Shown in pieces: positions 29,549 through 34,548 of a DNA stretch of 34,548 nt. This DNA is from Chloroflexota bacterium (GTDB lineage: Bacteria; Chloroflexota; Anaerolineae; J036; Brachytrichaceae), in assembly GCA_021788625.1 (NCBI GenBank), contig JAJYKL010000042.1, positions 1-34,548 of the forward strand, given 5' to 3'. A program made the translations under genes and the position numbers. The notes below the pieces were generated by a model. It worked only from the letters and a program-made list of their open reading frames with translations, ran no database searches and was not told the DNA's origin. Position 1 is the first letter of the stretch. Each line of letters begins with the position of its first letter.

Positions 29549-31823
29549 TGTCAGACTCCTTGGCATCGGTATTAACAGGCTCGCTAGTAATATCGAATAG
29601 GGTCAACGCATGAGTTTGCGCCTCAGCCTCTTGCAAGTTACGGACGGCAACGCGGTAATACGAAGGCTTGAGTTCAATGCCTAAGTACCGACGCCCAAGT
29701 CGAATCGCCTCATAACCGCTCGAACCTATCCCACAGAACGGATCAAGAACAGTATCGCCCTTGTTACTCCACAAGCGGATGCATCGCTCAATCGTGCCTA
29801 ACTGAAGCGGCGCAATGTGGCGCTCATCATCCGCCTCACGCGCTGTCGTATATTGCAGCGTATCAGACTCACGGATGCCATACCAAATAGGCCGTGCCCA
29901 CTCAATCCATTCGTTGTTCGTAATGTCCGGCAAAACAGGCTCTGCATTGTCTCCTGGCTTGCGGAAGATAAGGATATAGTCGGCGAGCGCCGGCCTACTC
30001 CATGATGCATCTTTATGCACCTGCACGAACAACAAGCTCTTAGACTTGGTGCGAATAGCCTGCGCTTGAGGGTCTTTATCAATACACACTTCACCGTGAT
30101 ACACCCATCCGCGCTCCTGAAACAGGCGAATCACGTCGCCGCGAAAGTCCTTTAGCCCGATGTAGCCGTCTCGCACCAACATGGCCGGCACCTGTGCGAC
30201 ATGAACGCAACAGTTACGACCCGGCTTCGTCACGCGCAACAGTTCATCAGCGATAAATCCGAAGTGGGACGCAAACTCCTCCGGTGTATTGCTATTGCCC
30301 ACATCACGCGGCGTAGGTGAGTAAACATATAGGCCCTGAAAAGGAGGTGAGAACACAGAAAGGCCGACGCTTTCTGATTCCAACTCTTTCAGCCTATCGC
30401 AGCTATCACCCAACATGAGTCGCCAGTTCTCACCCGACACGTCCTCTGTGCGATACTCAAATGTCTTTGGCTTTACTGCGCCAATTTCAGCCCGCTCAAA
30501 GTCACTGACTGCCGCGACCAACTGTTTGCTCATAGCCATTGCCTCCGATTCTTTGCGAGTCACATTCTGGTAGATGCCTTCCTCAATCGTTGATAGAACA
30601 ATGTGCGCCGTAACGGGTTCCGTCTGCCCGAACCGATAGCAGCGCCGGATGCACTGAAAGTACAACTCATAGCTATCCGACAAACCCACAAAGGCCATCT
30701 GATGACAGGTTTGCAGGTTCAGGCCGAACCCGGCGATTTTTCCCTTGGTTACCAGCACGCGCGTGCGACCTTCTTGGAAGTCCTCAATAGCTGAGGCTTT
30801 GGCGTCCGGTTCGTCGGAGCCGACGACTTCGGCAGCATCAGGAATAGCACGCGCCAGCGCTGAAGACTCTTCATTCAGCCCACACCATACAAGCCACTGA
30901 CCTGGCGTCTCATTGACCAACTTCGCCGCTGCTTCAACCCGCGCTGATAACGTTTCACGCCGCACGGCAATGCGGTCTTGAATGCCATGCAGTCCCGTAA
31001 AAATGAGTTGACCATCGGGATGATAGTCACTATTTACCCAGAGCGGCTTGATTTCCAGCGGCGGCAGGATGAAGCCGTCATCCTCGAAGCCCAGGTCAGA
31101 CGGCCAATTCAGACTCATTGCCCACGATGCCATCCAGCGGTAGAAGTCTGTCCTGGCATGTCCTTTTAACCGCCATGACGTTGAGTGATCACCATCATGC
31201 ACAAAGAACCGCGCCAGCATGTGCGCCCGCGTCATCACACCCAAAAACTCGGCATGGTTCGCAATCTCCGTAATGTCATTCGGTGCCGGCGTCGCCGTAC
31301 AACAGAGCTTGTAGAGCGTGCCAGCGAACTGCTCTGTCAGCTTCTTGCGCGTCTTACCGTCCAACGCCTTGAGTAAGCTGGATTCGTCACATATGAGAAT
31401 GCTAAACTCCGATGCATCGAAGTAGTCCGCCATCTCATAGTTCGTGATGTTGATGCCACCGACCGCCTCTGATCCATGCCGGATGTAGTGCACGTCATAC
31501 CCGAACTTGTGCCCTTCGCGTACCGTTTGCCGAGCCACATTTAGCGGAGCAAGAATGAGCGCACGTGCCGTACCCGTCGCCTTCAGCATCATGTCGGCAT
31601 AGCACAGTTGGATTGCGGTTTTGCCAAGTCCGGTTGTGGCAAAGACGGCAGCGCTGCCCCTGTGCACCGCCCATCTCACAACCGCACGCTGAAACGGGAA
31701 TAGCTTGGGGTTGATGGCCTCATCCTGTACATCAAACCCCGTAGGCCGTGCGCTTATCTGCTTGGAAAGTAAAAATGATTCGTAATCCATGCGATACGGT
31801 TTTACGCTAGTCTTTTTTGTCAT
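29532..31823 (-). CDS. SF2 helicase fused to N4/N6-type DNA methyltransferase
   Basis: 763 residues. The N-terminal ~440 residues are an SNF2/DEAD-type helicase: LFPFQRAVVRWAV (Q-like motif), ATTGLGKTA (62-70, Walker A), ICDESSL (144-150), TATPAPND (176-183), and RRCYRFGQ (motif VI, ~404-411). The C-terminal ~300 residues are an amino-methyltransferase of beta order: SPPFQGLY (catalytic (D/S)PP(Y/F)) precedes DPFCGIGSSGYEA (SAM loop), LGIELKPSYYRVA. No nuclease domain is seen. It may modify phage DNA at its own target and/or remodel DNA; it may have been derived from type III/ISP restriction enzymes. It overlaps the loader gene by 17 nt. Confidence 0.82.
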   Translation of the reverse strand: MTKKTSVKPYRMDYESFLLSKQISARPTGFDVQDEAINPKLFPFQRAVVRWAVHRGSAAVFATTGLGKTAIQLCYADMMLKATGTARALILAPLNVARQTVREGHKFGYDVHYIRHGSEAVGGINITNYEMADYFDASEFSILICDESSLLKALDGKTRKKLTEQFAGTLYKLCCTATPAPNDITEIANHAEFLGVMTRAHMLARFFVHDGDHSTSWRLKGHARTDFYRWMASWAMSLNWPSDLGFEDDGFILPPLEIKPLWVNSDYHPDGQLIFTGLHGIQDRIAVRRETLSARVEAAAKLVNETPGQWLVWCGLNEESSALARAIPDAAEVVGSDEPDAKASAIEDFQEGRTRVLVTKGKIAGFGLNLQTCHQMAFVGLSDSYELYFQCIRRCYRFGQTEPVTAHIVLSTIEEGIYQNVTRKESEAMAMSKQLVAAVSDFERAEIGAVKPKTFEYRTEDVSGENWRLMLGDSCDRLKELESESVGLSVFSPPFQGLYVYSPTPRDVGNSNTPEEFASHFGFIADELLRVTKPGRNCCVHVAQVPAMLVRDGYIGLKDFRGDVIRLFQERGWVYHGEVCIDKDPQAQAIRTKSKSLLFVQVHKDASWSRPALADYILIFRKPGDNAEPVLPDITNNEWIEWARPIWYGIRESDTLQYTTAREADDERHIAPLQLGTIERCIRLWSNKGDTVLDPFCGIGSSGYEAIRLGRRYLGIELKPSYYRVAVRNLQEAEAQTHALTLFDITSEPVNTDAKESDNELAA

Positions 31824-32367
31824 TGTTTCCAGTGCTTAACCGCTGACTCATGTTCAGCCGTTCGGCCAATTGCTCGATTTGCACACGTACAGCAGGATGA
31901 AGCCGTTCTAACTCGGCCTGTCTATTTGTGAACGAGTTGTAGGTATCACGAAATTGTGCAAAGTCTGTACCCGCGTTCTCCTCCAGGCGCACGGCAATAC
32001 GCGTCAGCCCAAAGGCTTCGGCGGCTTTGATCGCAATGGGTTCACACAATTCTTTACTGTGCCAATACCCTACGCCACGTTCGTTGAAGCGAATCGCCTC
32101 GCACGCCTTGCGCCACGCCTCCGCCGCGTCGTGACCAGGCCCGCGCGCTAGGCGTTCGATCATCTGCACGCGCTTGGTTAGCGCAGCGATGGTGGGGAAG
32201 AACTCACACTCGCGCCGGGACTGCTTCGCAGCCGCCGCCAGCACGTCCGGGTCAGTGTCCGCGAAGTCCTCCGCGTAGGCGTCGATGGTCTCCTTCCGCA
32301 ACTGGTAGTTGGGGTACGCGGCGGCCAGCACCCCCAGCACCTTGCCGACTTCCTGGTAACTAGCCAT
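31807..32367 (-). CDS. G39P-like helicase loader/inhibitor
   Basis: 186 residues. The N-terminal ~65 residues match the Inhibitor_G39P pattern of phage helicase loaders: GVLAAAYPNYQLRKETIDAYAEDFAD, DPDVLAAAAKQ, then CEFFPTIAALTKRV. Such proteins escort a DnaB-type helicase to the origin-bound initiator, like lambda P or SPP1 gp39. No helicase gene is in the window, so host DnaB would be used. The C-terminal part is charged and helical. Confidence 0.75.
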   Translation of the reverse strand: MASYQEVGKVLGVLAAAYPNYQLRKETIDAYAEDFADTDPDVLAAAAKQSRRECEFFPTIAALTKRVQMIERLARGPGHDAAEAWRKACEAIRFNERGVGYWHSKELCEPIAIKAAEAFGLTRIAVRLEENAGTDFAQFRDTYNSFTNRQAELERLHPAVRVQIEQLAERLNMSQRLSTGNNDKKD

Positions 32368-33313
32368 TGTTCCACCTCGGGTCTTGCATCGCCTGCCGGA
32401 TGGCCTCGAACCCGGCCGGCTCGTCTGTTCGCCTCCCGTTCGCTCCCGCGTGGTGCTGCTCTGTCACCCCCCTGCCGTACCATTCAAGCGCCCACGTCAG
32501 AGCATTAGGGTTGTAGCCGCGCCCTAACCAAGCCACGCGGCACTCGCGTAGCCTGTCTACGTCCGGCTTATCTCCGAGGCTCTGGATAATCCGGTCGTAC
32601 ATCTCCTTGGGTGGGAATCGGTTCGTCACGGCGTGCATCGCCTGAATCGCCGGGTGTGCCGTGCGCGGGTCGGAATGGCCCTTGGGTTTGCCTTTCTCTA
32701 TGACCTGTGCGCCCTGCAATGGAACGTCTTTGGCGAAGTCCGCCGTGAACGAGGGCGGCGCGTATGGATCGGACTGCCGCTGTGACATGAATGAGCAGAT
32801 AGGGGTTACGGTTGTCTCGCGCGGCGCGTCAGCGCATAACTTGTTCACTGTGTCTTGTTGTTCTTGTGTCTTGTTTGGGTGCCCCTCAGTCACTAGGTCT
32901 AGGTCACCTGAGTCACTAGGTGGTGACACAGATGCACCACCTAGTGACTCACAGTCACTAGGTATTTCACCCAAATCCTTACGCAGTTTCACCGATAGGA
33001 TGGTGTAGACGTTGGCGCTGTTGCGGCGCTTCCCGCGCACCGTCTTATAGACCGGCTTGATCTTGATGAGTTTTTCCGTCTCTAGCCTGTTGATGGCACG
33101 GATGACCGTCCGGCGAGATACGCCCAACTTCTTGGCGAGTTCCTCATAGGATGGGTTGCATGTCGCTTGCTTGTTTGAGTAACGGCACAGTGCCATGTAG
33201 ACCGCGAACCCATACACGCCGACCCGTTGGGCCAACACGTCGTATACCTCGTTGTCCGCCCAGAAGTGTCCGGGCTTTCTCTCATCCCGAACGTGAATGT
33301 CCGTGTCTTTCAT
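32360..33313 (-). CDS. Replication initiator, winged-helix (lambda-O-like)
   Basis: 317 residues from ATG at 33313 (GAGGG upstream); a GTG at 33346 is an alternative. Residues ~30-100 hold a winged helix: VGVYGFAVYMALCRYSN, CNPSYEELAKKLGVSRRTVIRAINRLE, then LIKIKPVYK. A disordered middle (~110-200) is encoded across the iterons. The C-terminus (~200-317) is helical and Trp-containing (ALTWALEWYGRG) and may contact the loader. Neighbour order initiator-loader matches O-P of lambdoid phages. Confidence 0.75.
   Translation of the reverse strand: MKDTDIHVRDERKPGHFWADNEVYDVLAQRVGVYGFAVYMALCRYSNKQATCNPSYEELAKKLGVSRRTVIRAINRLETEKLIKIKPVYKTVRGKRRNSANVYTILSVKLRKDLGEIPSDCESLGGASVSPPSDSGDLDLVTEGHPNKTQEQQDTVNKLCADAPRETTVTPICSFMSQRQSDPYAPPSFTADFAKDVPLQGAQVIEKGKPKGHSDPRTAHPAIQAMHAVTNRFPPKEMYDRIIQSLGDKPDVDRLRECRVAWLGRGYNPNALTWALEWYGRGVTEQHHAGANGRRTDEPAGFEAIRQAMQDPRWNNG
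32888..32963. other. Candidate replication origin: four 11-bp iterons in the initiator gene
   Basis: AGTCACTAGGT occurs at 32888-32898, 32911-32921 and 32953-32963, and in inverse orientation at 32939-32949. The second and third copies belong to a perfect 15-bp inverted repeat (32911-32925 / 32935-32949) with a 9-nt loop. All lie in the region coding the low-complexity middle of the initiator, as in lambda ori. A T/G-rich stretch with TGTCTTGTT at 32851-32859 and 32867-32875 lies beside it and could be the unwinding element. Confidence 0.75.
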
Positions 33314-33470
33314 AATGCCCTCTGACCAATGCCCCTTCCGCGTCACATTCTCCAGCCAGGATGATGAGTTGGATATAACGTAATTGTGCGGACTCGGTAA
33401 GATTTCCCACCCTCGGATCGTCGAGGATCTCGGTGTAAATCTTCACCCAGGGCATAGAGGACTGGCTCAT
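33282..33470 (-). CDS. Hypothetical replication-module protein (62 aa)
   Basis: ATG at 33470 (GGAGAT upstream), overlapping the methyltransferase stop (ATGA). The sequence WVKIYTEILDDPRVGNLTESAQLRYIQLIILA is the start of a common phage replication-region family that is usually longer. Here it stops after 62 residues, overlapping the initiator start by 32 nt, so it looks C-terminally truncated or is a minimal version. Confidence 0.6.
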   Translation of the reverse strand: MSQSSMPWVKIYTEILDDPRVGNLTESAQLRYIQLIILAGECDAEGALVRGHYERHGHSRSG

Positions 33471-34144
33471 TGATGTATCTCCAATGCCCTGAGCAGTTGC
33501 GCGCCAATCCACTCGGTATAAATTGGCGGGATCGCTTCAGCCAGTTCAGCGCAGGTCATCCAATCGATGCCCATCGCGTTCCTGCCCACTGCCCGACTGA
33601 ACATATGCCCGGCGACTGTCGCCATACGAGCGGTATCTTTGGTGTAAACGGCCAACTTATGCCCGGCGCCGTGCGCCTTGACCGATTCGCGATGCCGAAT
33701 GTGAGAGGGAGCCATGAGCAGCACGTTGGACTCGAACGCGCGGTGCCTGAACACACGCAGGCCGAACGAATATCCGCACAGGATCACCGGGTTTAACAAT
33801 GGCGCCTCCGGCACGTTCTCAATCACGTAAAGTCTGCCTAAACTGGCCAGCACCTGCCGCGTCTTCTCGATCAACTTTGGGTAAGCAGCACACAGTTCTG
33901 TGCGGGATGCGAGATTTGCAATCCTGCTATAACCCTGGCATGGCGGGCTTGCATGGACAGCGTCGAACTCATGCCCGTGCGCGTCCACGTATTCCAGCGC
34001 GTCAGCCAGCACGAACTCAAATGGGTAGCGCGGCTGCGGAGCGATGTCCACCCCTACGACCTCGAAACCGGCGCGGCTATATCCCATCGCAGCGCCTCCG
34101 GCGCCGCAAAACAAATCTAACAAGTGTGGCCCAGTATTACTCAT
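33467..34144 (-). CDS. Short DNA cytosine-5 methyltransferase (Dcm family)
   Basis: 225 residues. Motif I DLFCGAGGAAMGYS (10-23), motif IV ASPPCQGYS with catalytic Cys (~64-72), motif VI VIENVPEA (~106-113), RHRAFES (motif VIII region) and motif X EAIPPIYTEWIG near the end. The target-recognition domain is very small (~150-195), as in compact phage versions. It methylates C5 of cytosine, probably to protect the phage from host restriction. The ATG at 34144 overlaps the stop of the 31-aa gene. Confidence 0.85.
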   Translation of the reverse strand: MSNTGPHLLDLFCGAGGAAMGYSRAGFEVVGVDIAPQPRYPFEFVLADALEYVDAHGHEFDAVHASPPCQGYSRIANLASRTELCAAYPKLIEKTRQVLASLGRLYVIENVPEAPLLNPVILCGYSFGLRVFRHRAFESNVLLMAPSHIRHRESVKAHGAGHKLAVYTKDTARMATVAGHMFSRAVGRNAMGIDWMTCAELAEAIPPIYTEWIGAQLLRALEIHQ

Positions 34145-34236
34145 GATTTCCTAAACGCCGTCGGGATGTTCTGCGCGCTCCCGTCGCTCTCTCGGTAATT
34201 CAGTCGGTAGTGCGGGTGGTTCACGAAGTGTGTCAC
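34141..34236 (-). CDS. Very small protein (31 aa)
   Basis: GTG at 34236 with AGGAGG (34248-34243) 6 nt upstream, in the gap between the DUF7666-like gene and the methyltransferase. The stop overlaps the methyltransferase ATG (ATGA), consistent with coupling. Sequence begins MTHFVNHPHYRLNYRESDG. No family is recognised. Confidence 0.5.
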   Translation of the reverse strand: MTHFVNHPHYRLNYRESDGSAQNIPTAFRKS

Positions 34237-34237
34237 G

Positions 34238-34547
34238 TCATGCCTCCTGGTCCACGCCGTAGACGTATAGTGCGCCACCCACGTCGCAGCACAACCCGTA
34301 GCCCTTGCGCCACACGTCCATGCGCGCACGCGCGTGCGCCAGATGCTCCGTGTCGATAATGTCCGAGACGAGGAGGCATCGCGCCATGAGCGCCGCATCC
34401 CACGCCGCATCCCGCGCCGCATCCCCCGCCGCAGCCCACGCCGCATCCCGCGCCGCATCCCCCGCCGCAGCCCACGCCGCATCCCGCGCCGCATCCCCCG
34501 CCGCAGCCCACGCCGCATCCCGCGCCGCAGCCCCCGCCGCAGCCCAC
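34238..34547 (-). CDS. DUF7666-like phage protein, C-terminal part (continuation of the gene at 512-1)
   Basis: This piece continues the frame entering from position 1. It encodes 13 tetrapeptide repeats (WAAA, GAAA, GDAA, RDAA, WDAA) and then a 50-odd-residue folded tail (LMARCLLVSDIID, ARARMDVWRKGYGLCCDV, ending VYGVDQEA) with stop TGA at 34240-34238. The tail is coherent protein sequence, while the other two frames here give low-complexity Cys/Gly or Arg/Gly. The repeat is probably a flexible or helical Ala-rich linker between the DUF7666-like head and this tail. The role is unknown. Its neighbours downstream are a 31-aa gene and a DNA methyltransferase, so it belongs to the early operon. 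Confidence 0.75.
   Translation of the reverse strand, partial: WAAAGAAARDAAWAAAGDAARDAAWAAAGDAARDAAWAAAGDAARDAAWDAALMARCLLVSDIIDTEHLAHARARMDVWRKGYGLCCDVGGALYVYGVDQEA
34392..34547. repeat. 12-bp tandem repeat, right part (13 units, with 36-bp higher-order repeat)
   Basis: Thirteen 12-bp units with the same consensus as at 1-108. Units at 34404-34439, 34440-34475 and 34476-34511 form three identical 36-bp blocks, so the array has recently expanded by multi-unit duplication. Position 34548 is one extra G that duplicates the first base of the window. Confidence 0.95.
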
Positions 34548-34548
34548 G

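Noticed and set aside
32888-32963. Possible CRISPR-like repeats
   Set aside because: Only four 11-bp copies with irregular spacing and one inversion, inside a coding sequence; iterons fit better.
34141-34547. Long minus-strand frames encoding pure Gly/Cys or Arg/Gly/Met repeats
   Set aside because: They are out of register with the coherent frame on both sides of the repeat; the [W/G/R][A/D]AA frame joins real domains at both ends.
1-34548. Lysogeny genes (integrase, excisionase, CI-type repressor), tRNA genes, DGR reverse transcriptase
   Set aside because: No frame on either strand shows the motifs of these proteins, and no tRNA-like fold was noticed; absence is by eye, not by a profile search.

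Overview
The window reads as an essentially complete genome of a tailed, siphovirus-like double-stranded DNA phage of about 34.5 kb. It has a full HK97-type head set (TerS, TerL, portal, MuF-like protein, prohead protease, major capsid protein) and a long non-contractile tail set (tube, G/GT chaperones with a -1 slippery site, tape measure, distal tail proteins), plus lysis and lambda-like replication modules. I see no integrase, excisionase, CI-type repressor, tRNA or rRNA. The two ends of the sequence fall inside one minus-strand gene, within a 12-bp tandem repeat. Closing the molecule with a 1-bp overlap restores a single 273-codon reading frame, so the molecule is circular or circularly permuted. 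The host cannot be named from the sequence. Sigma-70 consensus promoters, many GTG starts and two apparently leaderless promoters are the only host hints.

Layout on the closed circle. (i) A leftward early/replication operon starts at a promoter at 2694-2699/2671-2676. It runs through a ribbon-helix-helix regulator, small proteins including a membrane and a zinc-ribbon protein, and a putative single-strand annealing protein. It then crosses the ends through the repeat-containing DUF7666-like protein. It continues through a short cytosine-5 methyltransferase, a winged-helix replication initiator carrying four 11-bp iterons (a candidate lambda-O-type origin), a G39P-like helicase loader, a helicase-methyltransferase fusion and three small genes. 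It ends at a terminator at 28794-28819. (ii) A short rightward operon (2982-4523) of unknown genes follows a perfect consensus promoter and ends at a terminator at 4560-4586. (iii) A one-gene unit (4646-4870) lies between a promoter and a strong terminator (4902-4931) placed directly before the late genes. (iv) A late rightward run from 4953 to 28789 holds holin-like proteins, a two-domain endolysin and a ferritin. It continues with a ParB-like protein and an ABC-ATPase/GNAT fusion, packaging genes, head genes, a two-domain glycosyltransferase, connectors and the tail.

The most unusual content is a C-type-lectin protein with the C-terminal signature of a diversity-generating-retroelement (DGR) variable region, encoded between the portal and MuF genes, with no reverse transcriptase in the window. 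Also notable are a phage ferritin, a tape-measure protein ending in a Hint (intein/hedgehog-type) domain, a ParB plus ABC-GNAT pair that may be a Mom-like DNA-modification system, and iterons inside the initiator gene. Three small genes look broken by 1-2 nt indels, so either sequencing error or real decay should be considered.
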